64,000 bases of DNA from Thauera propionica. Its GTDB lineage: Bacteria; Pseudomonadota; Gammaproteobacteria; Burkholderiales; Rhodocyclaceae. Positions within the stretch are counted from its first letter, which is position 1. The number at the start of each line of letters is the position of its first letter. The DNA lies in contig NZ_NOIH01000003.1 in the NCBI RefSeq assembly GCF_002245655.1, forward strand, positions 496,001 through 560,000. Reading direction: 5' to 3'. A program made the position numbers and the translations under genes. A model generated the notes under the pieces. That model did not search any database. It was not told the DNA's origin and saw nothing but the letters and a program-made list of their open reading frames with translations. This document shows, piece after piece, positions 9,389 through 20,410 of the stretch.

Positions 9389-10591
9389 ATGATCAAGCTC
9401 ATCCCGATCGAGAAGCTCCAGCCCGGCATGTATATCCACGACCTGAACTGCGGGTGGATGGAGCATAACTTTCTGCGCAACCGCTTCGCGGTGAAGTCCG
9501 ACGAGGACGTCACCAAGGTGCGCGAACTGGGTGTGCACGAGATCTACATCGACACCGCGCAAGGGCTCGATGTCGAGGAGGCGCCGACGCAGGAAGAAGC
9601 CGCCCACAAGGTGGACGAGGTGCTCGAAGCGATCGCCACCGACGCTGCGGCGCCGGTTCGGCGCGTCTCGGTGCAGCGGGAGGTGGAACGCGCCCGCAAC
9701 CTTCATAGCGAAGCCAACCGCATCGTGCGCGACATGATGGGCGACATCCGGCTGGGCAAGCAGATCCAGCTCGAGCAGATCGAGCCGCTGGTCGAGCGCA
9801 TCGTCGACTCGATCTTCCGCCAGCAGGACGCGATGCTGCCGCTGGCGCGGCTCAAGGACCACGACGAATACACCTTCCAGCACTCGGTCTCGGTATGCAC
9901 GCTGATGACCTCGTTCGCGCGCACGCTGGAACTGCCCCGCGACATCATCCACGAGATCGCCGTCGGCGCCCTGCTGCACGACGTGGGCAAGGCCAAGGTG
10001 CCCGACGATATCCTGAACAAGCCGGCCAAGCTCACCGACGCCGAGTTCGTCAAGATGAAGAGCCACGTCGTGCAGAGCAAGATCATCCTGCAGGGCACGC
10101 CGGGCATCAGCCAGATCGCGCTGGACGTGGCGGCGCAGCACCACGAGCGCTTCGACGGCACCGGCTACCCGAACAAGCTCAAGGGCGACGAGATCAGCCT
10201 CTACGGCCAGATGGGCGCGATCGTCGACGTGTATGACGCGATCACCTCCAACCGCGTCTATCACAAGGGCATGGCGCCCACCGAGGCGCTGCGCAAGCTG
10301 CTGGAGTGGAGCAAGTTCCACTTCAACCCGACGCTGGTGCAGGCCTTCATCCGCGCCGTGGGCATCTATCCCACCGGCTCGCTGGTACGCCTCGAAAGCC
10401 GCCGCCTGGCCGTGGTGCAGGCGCAGAACCCCGAGAATCTGATGCAGCCGGTGGTGAAGGTGATCTTCCACACCCGCGGCTACTACCTGACGCCCGAGAC
10501 GGTGGACCTGCGCCACTCGCAGGACCGCATCGTCGGCCACGAGGACTTCGAAGCCTGGGACATCGACCCCGCGCGCTGGCTGCCGGAATAG
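9389..10591 (+). CDS. HD-GYP domain protein (DUF3391 + HD-GYP), probable c-di-GMP phosphodiesterase
   Basis: The 400-residue protein starts with a DUF3391 domain (about residues 1-140, MIKLIPIEKLQPGMYIHDL). An HD-GYP domain follows, with the metal-binding HD at H197-D198 (LLHDVGK) and GYP at residues 259-261 (HHERFDGTGYP). HD-GYP proteins hydrolyse c-di-GMP to pGpG/GMP; this DUF3391 form is cytoplasmic and common in Betaproteobacteria. All key motifs are intact, so activity is expected. No clear ribosome site precedes the ATG at 9389. It stands alone, divergent from thrH-purU and convergent with the ABC-F gene. Confidence 0.93.
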   Translation: MIKLIPIEKLQPGMYIHDLNCGWMEHNFLRNRFAVKSDEDVTKVRELGVHEIYIDTAQGLDVEEAPTQEEAAHKVDEVLEAIATDAAAPVRRVSVQREVERARNLHSEANRIVRDMMGDIRLGKQIQLEQIEPLVERIVDSIFRQQDAMLPLARLKDHDEYTFQHSVSVCTLMTSFARTLELPRDIIHEIAVGALLHDVGKAKVPDDILNKPAKLTDAEFVKMKSHVVQSKIILQGTPGISQIALDVAAQHHERFDGTGYPNKLKGDEISLYGQMGAIVDVYDAITSNRVYHKGMAPTEALRKLLEWSKFHFNPTLVQAFIRAVGIYPTGSLVRLESRRLAVVQAQNPENLMQPVVKVIFHTRGYYLTPETVDLRHSQDRIVGHEDFEAWDIDPARWLPE

Positions 10592-10623
10592 GCCATCGGC
10601 AGCAGGCTGCGAGGTCGCCCGCT

Positions 10624-12567
<1,944 letters not shown>

Positions 12568-12641
12568 GGCCGCAGGGCCGCGAAAGCAGGTAAAGGCGCT
12601 ATTCTACGCGCCAAGCGAATCGTCCCCGGAACCTTGCGCGC

Positions 12642-13367
12642 ATGTCCCGCCTCAGCATCTTCCCCGCCCTGCCCCGCAGCATCCTGTCCCTGTCCGCCGT
12701 CGCCCTGCTGTCGCTGTCGCCGGCCGTCCTCGCCCAGCCGGCCCCTGCGCCACAGGCCGAAGCCGATGCTGCCGAACGCGCGCAGCGTGTCGCCGAGGAT
12801 GCGCGCCGGGCCGAGCTCGAGGCACAGGGGAAAGCCTTGCGCGACGAGGCCGAGGCCACGTTCAAGGCGACCGAGGCGGGGTGCTACGACAAGTTCCTGG
12901 TGAACCGGTGCATCGACCAGGCCAAGCGCCAGCGCCTTGACACCATCCAGCGCGCCCGTGCGCTGGAAGCCGAGGCACGCCAGATCGATCTCGCGCAACG
13001 CCAGCGCGCCGCGGCCGAAGTGCAGGCCAGCCAGCGTCTCGCCCCGCCCACCGAGCCCGCGGCACCGGCCCCCGACCCCGCCGCGGCCCAGCGTGGCGCC
13101 ACCGTCATCCCGGTGCCCTCGCCCGATGTCGACATCGCGCCGACCCCCGAAGCCGATCGCATCCGCCGCGAGCGCGCTCAATCTGCAAGCGACGCCGCCG
13201 CGACGGCCGAGGCGCAACGCAACGCCCGCGACGCCGAACGTGCCGCCAAGCGTACCCAAGCCGAGGCCGAGGCCGCTGCGCGCGCCGAAGCCGCCGCGCG
13301 CGATCGCGCCCGCTACGAAGAGCGCCTGCGCAAGTACGAAGAAGAACAGGCCGCGAAGAAGAAGTAG
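12642..13367 (+). CDS. Secreted coiled-coil protein of unknown function
   Basis: The 241-residue protein has a hydrophobic signal segment (about residues 8-31, ending VLAQ before PAPAPQAEAD), then long charged alanine/glutamate/arginine helices (about 40-135 and 175-241), interrupted by a proline-rich stretch (about 136-165). Two cysteines in AGCYDKFLVNRCIDQAKRQR could form a disulfide, which supports a periplasmic location. Similar hypothetical proteins are common in Betaproteobacteria, but I know no assigned function. It ends KKK and is convergent with the isomerase gene. Confidence 0.75.
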   Translation: MSRLSIFPALPRSILSLSAVALLSLSPAVLAQPAPAPQAEADAAERAQRVAEDARRAELEAQGKALRDEAEATFKATEAGCYDKFLVNRCIDQAKRQRLDTIQRARALEAEARQIDLAQRQRAAAEVQASQRLAPPTEPAAPAPDPAAAQRGATVIPVPSPDVDIAPTPEADRIRRERAQSASDAAATAEAQRNARDAERAAKRTQAEAEAAARAEAAARDRARYEERLRKYEEEQAAKKK

Positions 13368-13386
13368 GGGGCGAGGACCTACGCGC

Positions 13387-13399
13387 GGGGCAAGGCCCC
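13387..13399 (+). terminator. Weak stem-loop between convergent genes
   Basis: GGGGC-AAG-GCCCC lies 20 bases after the coiled-coil protein gene and before the convergent isomerase gene. It has no T run, so it is at best a weak or factor-assisted end signal. Confidence 0.3.
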
Positions 13400-13437
13400 G
13401 GGCGCACCCCTGATTGCCATCGCCGTCTACCGCAGCC

Positions 13438-14046
13438 TTACAGCGGTCGAACGCCCCGCGCCCAGTCCAGCGCGTCCTCGAGCCGGTCGTTGCCCCAGAA
13501 CAGCTCATCGCCGACGCGGAAACTCGGCGCGCCGAACAGGCCTAGTTCCGCTGCGCGCTCGGTCTGGCAGCGCAGTGCGAGCTTGTTGGCATCGGCCAGC
13601 GCGCGGGCGATCACCGCCTCGGCATCCAGCCCCTGCGCCGTGAGGATGTCGGCAATCACCTCGCGCTGACCGATGTCCCGGTCCTCGGCGAAGTTCGCGT
13701 TCATCACCGCACGCGAGAACGGCGCCACCCAGCCTTCGCCCACACCGACCAACGCCACCCGCGCCGCCAGCACGCTGTTGCGCGGAAAGCCGCTGGGCTT
13801 GCGGAACGGCAAGTGGTGCTTGGCCGCCAGGCGCTCCAGGTCGCGCCACATGTAGCGCCCCTTCGGTGGATAGATGTTGAATGGCGAGTCGTTCCAGCCT
13901 AGCGCCATGAACACCGGCCCGAGCAGAAAGGGTTTCCACACCAGTTCGACTCCCGCCGCCTCGGCGAGCGGCTCGATGCGCATCACGGACAGCCAGGAAT
14001 AGGTGCTGGCAAACTCGTACCAGAACTCGACGACGGGACGGGACAT
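13438..14046 (-). CDS. 2-hydroxychromene-2-carboxylate isomerase-like DsbA-family protein
   Basis: This 202-residue thioredoxin-fold protein of the HCCA isomerase/kappa-GST class begins PVVEFWYEFASTYSW. The position where DsbA has its CXXC is occupied by serine/threonine, and the cis-proline loop is FGAPSFRVGDELFWGNDRLE. NahD-type members isomerise 2-hydroxychromene-2-carboxylate in naphthalene degradation using glutathione, but many relatives have other or unknown substrates. No other naphthalene gene is nearby. It lies 88 bases after benE on the same strand, so the two may be co-transcribed and linked to aromatic uptake (inference). Confidence 0.85.
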   Translation of the reverse strand: MSRPVVEFWYEFASTYSWLSVMRIEPLAEAAGVELVWKPFLLGPVFMALGWNDSPFNIYPPKGRYMWRDLERLAAKHHLPFRKPSGFPRNSVLAARVALVGVGEGWVAPFSRAVMNANFAEDRDIGQREVIADILTAQGLDAEAVIARALADANKLALRCQTERAAELGLFGAPSFRVGDELFWGNDRLEDALDWARGVRPL

Positions 14047-14134
14047 GACGGACTCCTGGAGGGACGCTGAACCGGCCCTCCACTATAGGCGATGAGCATG
14101 CCGAGCGCTCGGACCGTGCCCGGGAGGCGGCCAC

Positions 14135-15289
14135 TCACTTTCGCCAGTTGAGCACCCACAGCGCCAGCGCGCCGGCGACCACGCCCCAGAACGCCGAACC
14201 GATGCCGCCCAGCGACAGCCCGGACGCGGTCACGAGGAAGGTCACCAGCGCGGGTTCGCGCTGGGCCTCGTCCTTCATCGCCGTCGCCAGCCCGCCGCCG
14301 ATGGTGCCGAACAGCGCCAGGCCGGCGACGGCCAGCACCAGCTCGCGCGGGAAGGCGGCGAACAGCGCGCCCACCGTGGCACCGAACACCCCCACCAGGA
14401 GGTAGAACGCCCCGGCGAACACACTGGCCAGGTAGCGTTTCGCCGGGTCCTCGTGCGCCTCGCGCCCCATGCAGATCGCGGCTGTGATCGCCGCGAGGTT
14501 GATCGCGAAGCAGCCGAAGGGCGCGAGCACCAGACTTACCGCCCCGGTCCAGCTCACCACTGGCGACACCGGTACCTTGCCATAACCGGCAGCGCGCATC
14601 ACCGCCACGCCGGGCACGTTCTGCGAGGTCATCGTCACGACGAACAGCGGCACGCCCACACCGATCATCGTCTGCCAGTCGAACTCGGGCATCGTGAACA
14701 CCGGCGCCGCCGTCTCCAGCCTCAGCATGTCGAAGTTCAGCAGGCCCTGCGCCGCCGCGACCGCGCTGCCGAGCGCCAGCACGATCAGCACGGCATAGCG
14801 CGGCCACAGGCGCCGTGCGAGCAGGTAGGCGACGAACATCGCGAACACCAGCCCGAAACGCTGACCCATCGCCACGAACACCTCGATGCCGAAGCGCACG
14901 AGCACGCCGGCCAGCATCGCGGCAGCGATACCGGGCGGAATGCGGTCCATCACGCGCTCGAAACCACGCGTCACGCCCGCCAGCAGGATCAGCAAGGCAC
15001 AGAACATGAAGGCACCAGTCGCCTGCTCGAGGCTCACACCAGCCAGCGCTGTCACCAGCAGGGCCGCGCCCGGGGTCGACCAGGCGGTGACCACTGGCGC
15101 GCGATAGCGCAGCGACAGGCCGATGCAGGTCACGCCCATCGCGATGCCGAGCGCCCACATCCATGAACTGATCTGCGCCGGCGTCGCGCCCGCCGCTTCC
15201 GCCGCCTGGAAGACGATGGCGGCGGAGCTGGTGAAGCCGACGAGAACGGTGACGAAACCGGCGGAAAGCGGAGCGAGGTAGGAACGCAT
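14135..15289 (-). CDS. benE: BenE-family benzoate/proton symporter
   Basis: The 384-residue protein is almost entirely hydrophobic, with about 11-12 membrane segments. It shows BenE hallmarks: AGFVTVLVGFTSSAAIVFQAA at the start, YRAPVVTAWSTPGAALL (about residues 62-78) and MTSQNVPGVAVMRAAGY (about 222-238). It ends ALWVLNWRK. Family members import benzoate with protons. There are no ben, box or cat genes in the window, so the substrate is presumed only from family. The isomerase-like gene follows on the same strand. Confidence 0.9.
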   Translation of the reverse strand: MRSYLAPLSAGFVTVLVGFTSSAAIVFQAAEAAGATPAQISSWMWALGIAMGVTCIGLSLRYRAPVVTAWSTPGAALLVTALAGVSLEQATGAFMFCALLILLAGVTRGFERVMDRIPPGIAAAMLAGVLVRFGIEVFVAMGQRFGLVFAMFVAYLLARRLWPRYAVLIVLALGSAVAAAQGLLNFDMLRLETAAPVFTMPEFDWQTMIGVGVPLFVVTMTSQNVPGVAVMRAAGYGKVPVSPVVSWTGAVSLVLAPFGCFAINLAAITAAICMGREAHEDPAKRYLASVFAGAFYLLVGVFGATVGALFAAFPRELVLAVAGLALFGTIGGGLATAMKDEAQREPALVTFLVTASGLSLGGIGSAFWGVVAGALALWVLNWRK

Positions 15290-15361
15290 GGGGGATCTGA
15301 GGACTGCCGCGGGATTAACGCGGGGCAGAATAGCTGACCCGCCCCTGCGCGGCCAGGACGC

Positions 15362-16234
15362 TCAGCCCGCCGTCGCCACCCTCGGCCCGGCGCAGGCCAT
15401 CCTGTCGAACTGCGCGGCGAGTCCGTCGATCTCGGCGAGCAGTCGTTCGCGCTGCGCCGGGGAAGCGGCATTGAACACGTCGGCCAGCAACTGCAGGGTC
15501 AGTTGCCGGTTGTGCGCCACCTGCGCGTGATGCGCGGCAGGGGCGCTGGCGTCGAGCGGGGCGCGCAGCGCGGCGATGCGGGCGGAGAACTTCTGCGGGT
15601 CATGGCGCACCCGCAGTGTGTCGATCACGCCCTGCTGCCATTGGTGGCGATTCTCGAGCCACTGCTCGGTGGTGGGCTGCAAGGCGTCGCTCCAGGCCGC
15701 GACCAGCGCGCGCTGGCCGGCATCGAGACGGCCGAACCAGTTGCGCAGGCGCTTTTCCATGCGCTCGACCTGCGCCGCACGGCGCGCCTCGGCGCTGCCG
15801 CCGAGGAATTCCTTGCGCGCGTCGCGATCCCGGCGCTCGAAGGCCGCCGCCAGTTCGGCCACCTGTTCGTCCGACAGTCCGGCAAGCAGCACACCGGCGT
15901 CGTCGACCAGCTCCGTGCGCAGCTCGTCCCACCACGCCTCGCCCTGGCGCAGGAAGGGCTCGAGCTCGTGCGCGCCGATGCGCTCGCGCTGCAGGGTGTC
16001 GCGCGCCTCGCGCAGCAGGCCGACGTAGTCGGGCAGATGAGCGCGGCAGTGCCAGTCGAGCCGCGCGGCGAACCGCTGGTCGAGCAGGCTGCGCTGGCCA
16101 GCGTCGAAACTGACGTAGTCGCGCAGGTACCAGGGCACCAGCCAGTCGAGCTGGGAATAGGCGAAGCGCACGCCGCAGCCGCCGAGCAGCAGCGCGGAAC
16201 ACAGCAGGATCAGCAATCTTGCGCGAGCGATCAT
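15362..16234 (-). CDS. DUF6279-family lipoprotein
   Basis: The 290-residue protein has a lipobox (LLLGGC, cysteine at residue 20). The family opening GVRFAYSQLDWLVPWYLRDYVSF follows, then a helical body rich in charged residues (LRNWFGRLDAGQRALVAAWS). DUF6279 lipoproteins are widespread in Beta- and Gammaproteobacteria and have no established function. It is probably anchored to the periplasmic face of a membrane. It is separated from apbE by about 77 bases and is not obviously in an operon with it. Confidence 0.82.
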   Translation of the reverse strand: MIARARLLILLCSALLLGGCGVRFAYSQLDWLVPWYLRDYVSFDAGQRSLLDQRFAARLDWHCRAHLPDYVGLLREARDTLQRERIGAHELEPFLRQGEAWWDELRTELVDDAGVLLAGLSDEQVAELAAAFERRDRDARKEFLGGSAEARRAAQVERMEKRLRNWFGRLDAGQRALVAAWSDALQPTTEQWLENRHQWQQGVIDTLRVRHDPQKFSARIAALRAPLDASAPAAHHAQVAHNRQLTLQLLADVFNAASPAQRERLLAEIDGLAAQFDRMACAGPRVATAG

Positions 16235-16310
16235 GTGCGCTCAGAGCGCGGCACCGCGGACAAAGTTCGCACCGGACAGCGGTGAGCCGTGCCCGGCGTG
16301 CTCGATGTCG

Positions 16311-17378
16311 TCAGTCGATGACGACCGGCTTGATGTCGCCGATGAACTGCAACCGCGCGCGCAGCGCCTTCGTCACCTCGACGCGGCCGTCATCGCTCAC
16401 GCGCAGCGCATGCTCGATGCCGAAGCGGCGCGTCTGCTCGCGCCAGCCATCGCCGGCAAGATACGCGGGCTTGCTTGCGGCGTCGGACAGGGTGCCGACC
16501 GCCTCGCCCGCCGCGCCCTTGGGCGTCACCAGGAGGGTGAGCGACTGCGTGCCGTGTGCAGGCTGGCCAGTGCGCGGGTCGAGCAGGTGAGCGTGGCGAA
16601 CGCCGTCGAGCATGAAGTAGCGCTGGTAGTCGCCCGAGGTGCCGACCGCCTCACCGTCGTACAGCGGCAGCGTGGCCAGCGGCGCGGGCTCGCGCGGATG
16701 CTGGATGCCGATGCGCCAGGGCTGGTCGCCCTTGCGCCCCAGCGCCAGCACGTTGCCGCCGATGTTGATCAGCGCGTTGGCCACGCCCTGCTCGCGCAGG
16801 ATGGCCGCGGCACGGTCGAGCGCATAGCCCTTGGCGTAGCCGCCGAGATCGAGCTGCACCGCAGGGTTGCGGCTGCTGATGCGATTGCCGTCGATGACGA
16901 GGTCGCTCATACGCGGCCTGGCGGCGAGCAGGGCCGCGAGCTTGTCGGGGTCAGGACGCACCGGCACGAAGGTGTCGGTATGAAAACCCCACAGCGCCAC
17001 CAGCGCGCCCAGCGCCGGATCGAACAGCTCGTCGCCAGTGGCGGCGATGCGCTGCGCGTCCCTCAGCATGGCTACGAGTTCGTCCGACACCGTCGCCGTT
17101 TCGCCGCGCGCGAGCGCCGCATTCAGCGTGGTCAGCTCGGACGGTTCCCAGGCGTGATAGGCGCGATGCAGGCGGTCGAACTCGCGCAGCACCGCGCCGG
17201 CCGCGGCATCCGCGGCGGCCTGGTCGGCCGCATACACGGCGACATCGACGCGGGTGCCGAACACGAAGGCCTCGTGGCGGAACACCTCGGCGCGCGAGCA
17301 AGCGCCCAGCAGCAGGATGCAGGAGAAAAGACCGAGCCAGCGCAACCAGCCGGCCGCCATCGAAGCGGGCGACACCAT
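16311..17378 (-). CDS. apbE: ApbE-family FAD:protein FMN transferase, lipoprotein form
   Basis: The 355-residue protein has a lipobox (ILLLGAC) within the first 30 residues. It then shows ApbE motifs: FVFGTRVDVAVY, ALNAALARGET, LDLGGYAKGYALDRAA, NIGGNVLALG and EAVGTSGDYQRYFMLDG, with HLLDPRTGQPA. ApbE covalently attaches FMN to threonines of periplasm-facing subunits such as NqrB/NqrC and RnfG/NosR; no such target is in the window. The ATG at 17376-17378 overlaps the gshB stop as ATGA, so it is translationally coupled to gshB. An in-frame methionine at 17360 is an alternative start. Confidence 0.92.
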   Translation of the reverse strand: MVSPASMAAGWLRWLGLFSCILLLGACSRAEVFRHEAFVFGTRVDVAVYAADQAAADAAAGAVLREFDRLHRAYHAWEPSELTTLNAALARGETATVSDELVAMLRDAQRIAATGDELFDPALGALVALWGFHTDTFVPVRPDPDKLAALLAARPRMSDLVIDGNRISSRNPAVQLDLGGYAKGYALDRAAAILREQGVANALINIGGNVLALGRKGDQPWRIGIQHPREPAPLATLPLYDGEAVGTSGDYQRYFMLDGVRHAHLLDPRTGQPAHGTQSLTLLVTPKGAAGEAVGTLSDAASKPAYLAGDGWREQTRRFGIEHALRVSDDGRVEVTKALRARLQFIGDIKPVVID

Positions 17379-18334
17379 CAGTTGCAGGCCTGCTCCAGCT
17401 TGTCGATGACCAGCCCGGCGACGTCGAAGCCCTGCTGCGTGGCGATCTCGACCATGCAGGTGGGGCTGGTGACGTTGATCTCGGTGAGGTGTCCGCCGAT
17501 GACGTCGAGCCCGACGATCAGCAGGCCGCGCGCCCACAGGATCGGCGCCAGGTATTCGGCAATCTCGCGTTCGCGCGCGGTCAGCGGCATCGCCACGCCG
17601 CGGCCGCCGGCGGCGAGATTGCCGCGCGTCTCCCCGGCCTGCGGGATGCGCGCCAGCGAGAACGGCACAACCTCGCCGCCGATGATCAGCACGCGCTTGT
17701 CGCCGTCGGCGATCTGCGGCAGGTAGCGCTGCGCCATGATCGTGCGCGCGCCTTCCTGCGTCAGCGTCTCGATGATGACGTTGCGGTTGGGGTCGTCCTT
17801 CCGGACGCGGAAGATCTGGCTGCCGCCCATGCCGTCGAGCGGCTTGAGGATGACGTCGCCGATCTCGTCGATGAAGGCCTGGATGTCCACCGCGTCGCGC
17901 GCCACCAGCGAGGTCGCCATGAACTGCGGGAATTCGGTGATCGCGAGCTTTTCGGAATGGTCGCGGATCGCGCGCGGGTTGTTAAACACGCGCGCGCCGG
18001 CCTGCGCGGCATCCTCGAGCAGCCAGGTGGCGGTGACGTACTCGAAGTCGAACGGTGGGTCCTGGCGCATCAGCACGGCGTCGAAACCCGCCAGCGACAG
18101 CGCCTGCTCGGGTCCGGCCGGGGCGTACCAGGGCGCGTCGCCCGCCAGCAGGTGGATCGGCAATGCACGTGCGCTCACCGCGCCGTCACGCCAGGTCAGC
18201 GCAGCGCGCTGCATGGTCCATACCTGGTGACCGCGGGCAGCGGCGGCCCGCATCATGGCGATGCTGGAATCCTTGTAGGCCTTGAGTCCGTCGAGCGGGT
18301 CGAGGATGAAGGCGAGCTTGAGCGCACGGCTCAT
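17378..18334 (-). CDS. gshB: Glutathione synthetase GshB
   Basis: The 318-residue ATP-grasp enzyme starts MSRALKLAFILDPLDGLKAYKDSS. It contains RQDPPFDFEYVTATWLLE, FNNPRAIRDHSEKLAI, ILKPLDGMGGSQIFR and GLDVIGGHLTEINVTSPTC, all standard for GshB. It joins gamma-glutamylcysteine and glycine in the cytoplasm. Its ATG overlaps the gshA stop (ATGA at 18331-18334) and its stop overlaps the apbE start. The frame runs open far upstream of 18334, but that part is the shadow of gshA. Confidence 0.97.
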   Translation of the reverse strand: MSRALKLAFILDPLDGLKAYKDSSIAMMRAAAARGHQVWTMQRAALTWRDGAVSARALPIHLLAGDAPWYAPAGPEQALSLAGFDAVLMRQDPPFDFEYVTATWLLEDAAQAGARVFNNPRAIRDHSEKLAITEFPQFMATSLVARDAVDIQAFIDEIGDVILKPLDGMGGSQIFRVRKDDPNRNVIIETLTQEGARTIMAQRYLPQIADGDKRVLIIGGEVVPFSLARIPQAGETRGNLAAGGRGVAMPLTAREREIAEYLAPILWARGLLIVGLDVIGGHLTEINVTSPTCMVEIATQQGFDVAGLVIDKLEQACN

Positions 18335-19629
18335 GCCGCCTCTCCCACTGCCTCGGCCGGCTCGGTCTCCTCGATCTCGACCGAGGCCGCCAGCAGCGCC
18401 AGGCGCGCGACCACGCCATAGGCGTAGAACCGATTCGGCGGCGCATCCGGCCCCTGGGCAACGTCGGGCAGGGTGCAGCAGGTGTCGAAGGCCAGCGGCT
18501 TGAAGTGCATGCCCGGCGCGTTGAGATTCTCGTCGCGGCCGCGCTCGGTGTGCACGCGGTAGAAGCCGCCCACCACGTAGTGATCCATCATGTACACGAC
18601 GGGCTCGGCGACGCCGTCCTCCACCGTCTCGAAGGTGTGCACACCTTCCTGGATGATGACCTCGTGCACCTGCAGGCCTTCCTTCACCACCGCCATCTTG
18701 TTGCGTTGGCGGCGGTTGAGGCCGACCACCTCGGAAGCGTCCTTGACCGTCATCACGCCCATGCCGTAGGTGCCGGCATCGGCCTTGACCACCACGAAAG
18801 GCTCGTCGGTGACGCCGTATTCCTTGTACTTGGCGCGGATGCGGGTGAGCAGCGAATCGACCTGCGCCGCCAGGCACTCCTCGCCGGTACGCTCCTGGAA
18901 GTTGATCTGGCCGCAGACGCCGAACTCGGGGTTGATGCGCCAGGGGTCGATGCCGATCGCGGTCGCGAACTCGCGCGCGACGCGGTCGTAGCACTCGGCG
19001 TGCTTGGACTTGCGGCGCGAGTGCCAGCCGGCGTGCAGCGGCGGGATCAACCACTGTTCGTCCAGCCCCGTCAGCACCGGCGGTATGCCGGCGGACAGGT
19101 CGTTGTTCAGCAACACCGCGCAGGGGTCGAAGTTGTCCAGGCCGATGCGGCTGCCGCTACGGCGCAGCGGTTCCAGCGTCAGCGTGGCGCCGTTGGCCAG
19201 CTCCAGCACGGTCGGCTCGGCGATGTCGGGCAGCAGGCTGCCGATGCGCACGTCCAGGCCGGTGAGGCGCAGGATGGACACCAGCTTGGCCACGTTCTGC
19301 AGGTAGAACTGGTTGCGGGTATGGTTCTCGGGGATCAGCAGCAGCTTGCTGGCATCGGGGCAGATGCGCTCGATCGCCGCCTGCGCCGCCTGCACGCACA
19401 AGGGCATGAAGGCGTCGTTGAGGTTGTTGAAGCCGCCGGGGAACAGGTTCAGGTCGACCGGCGCGAGCTTGAAGCCCGAGTTGCGCAGGTCGGTGGAACC
19501 GTAGAAGGGCGGCATGTGGTCCTGCCACTGGCTGCGGAACCACTTTTCGATTTCGGTCGCGTTGTCGAGGAACTGGCGCTCCAGCTCGAGCAGCGGCCCG
19601 GTGAGGGCGGTGGTGAGGTGCGGGACCAT
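18331..19629 (-). CDS. gshA: Glutamate-cysteine ligase GshA, proteobacterial type II
   Basis: The 432-residue protein belongs to the second, non-enteric GshA family (the type first seen in Acidithiobacillus and common in Beta- and Gammaproteobacteria). Signatures are PFYGSTDLRNSGFKLAPVD, NLFPGGFNNLNDAF, LLIPENHTRNQFYL, VVKADAGTYGMGVM and VVYMMDHYVVGGFYRVHT. It makes gamma-glutamylcysteine, the committed step of glutathione synthesis. First of three translationally coupled genes (gshA-gshB-apbE). The promoter must lie in 19630-19774. Confidence 0.95.
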   Translation of the reverse strand: MVPHLTTALTGPLLELERQFLDNATEIEKWFRSQWQDHMPPFYGSTDLRNSGFKLAPVDLNLFPGGFNNLNDAFMPLCVQAAQAAIERICPDASKLLLIPENHTRNQFYLQNVAKLVSILRLTGLDVRIGSLLPDIAEPTVLELANGATLTLEPLRRSGSRIGLDNFDPCAVLLNNDLSAGIPPVLTGLDEQWLIPPLHAGWHSRRKSKHAECYDRVAREFATAIGIDPWRINPEFGVCGQINFQERTGEECLAAQVDSLLTRIRAKYKEYGVTDEPFVVVKADAGTYGMGVMTVKDASEVVGLNRRQRNKMAVVKEGLQVHEVIIQEGVHTFETVEDGVAEPVVYMMDHYVVGGFYRVHTERGRDENLNAPGMHFKPLAFDTCCTLPDVAQGPDAPPNRFYAYGVVARLALLAASVEIEETEPAEAVGEAA

Positions 19630-19774
19630 GGATTGTCTGTCTCTGGAAGAGCCGCTGCCGGCCGGCAGGCGACGGATGGATTGGCCGGAATGTTACACCA
19701 AGGCCGCGGCCGTCCAATGACTGCGAACAACGCCTCGAACGGCTCGCCCCCCGGGGCGCCAGGCCGGTGTGCGC

Positions 19775-20242
19775 TCAAGCCGCCGGCGGCCTCAGCGGCA
19801 GACTGCGCGCCTCCTTCACCACCTCCATGACCACGTAGGTATGCGTCTGCTTGACGCAGGGCAGGCCGGAGATCTGGTCGCCCATCACGCGACGATATTC
19901 ATGGATGTCCCGCGTGCGCACCTTGAGCAGGTAGTCGAAGTCGCCCGCGATCATGTGGCAGGACTCGATCTCCGGAATACGCCGCACCGCCTCGTTGAAA
20001 CGGCGCAGGTCCTGCTCGGTGGTGCTGGTGAGCAGCACCTGCACGACGACGATATGGCCTGCGCCGATCGCATCGGGGTCGAGGTCGGCGTGGTAGCCGC
20101 GGACCACGCCGCTCTTCTCGAGCCGCCGCAGGCGCTCCGCGCAGGGTGTCTTGGTGAGGCCGACGCGGCGCGACAGCTCCACGATCGACAGGCGGGCGTC
20201 GGCCTGCAGTTCGGCCAGAATCTTGAAATCGATGCGATCCAT
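19775..20242 (-). CDS. Lrp/AsnC-family regulator, probable proline-responsive regulator of putA
   Basis: The 155-residue protein starts MDRIDFKILAELQADARLSI, an AsnC-type winged HTH (about residues 1-60, recognition part VGLTKTPCAERLRRLEKSG). A RAM ligand-binding domain follows (about 65-145). It is divergent from putA, the arrangement of PutR in Alphaproteobacteria and of other Lrp-type activators of proline use. The PutA next door lacks its own DNA-binding domain, so this protein is the natural candidate for regulating it. Functional assignment is by context. Confidence 0.88.
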   Translation of the reverse strand: MDRIDFKILAELQADARLSIVELSRRVGLTKTPCAERLRRLEKSGVVRGYHADLDPDAIGAGHIVVVQVLLTSTTEQDLRRFNEAVRRIPEIESCHMIAGDFDYLLKVRTRDIHEYRRVMGDQISGLPCVKQTHTYVVMEVVKEARSLPLRPPAA

Positions 20243-20410
20243 TGCAGTGCAACAGCCATTTGGGCTGCGCTTTGGCTTCAGAGCGGGAATTATGACTGTA
20301 TAGATTCGAATTTTGGAGCCATTAACTGTTGTTTTTAGCGAAGAATTCGGCCGATCGGACAGCCCCGCCCCGGGGCCTGCCGCACCCGACACCTGCCGGA
20401 GTCTCACGCC
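20243..20410. other. Divergent control region between the Lrp-type regulator and putA
   Basis: The 168-base gap is much more AT-rich in its middle (about 20280-20350) than the flanking genes, as expected for a promoter region shared by putA and its regulator. I could not fix -35/-10 elements with confidence. Lrp-type sites are degenerate, so none is marked. Confidence 0.5.
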
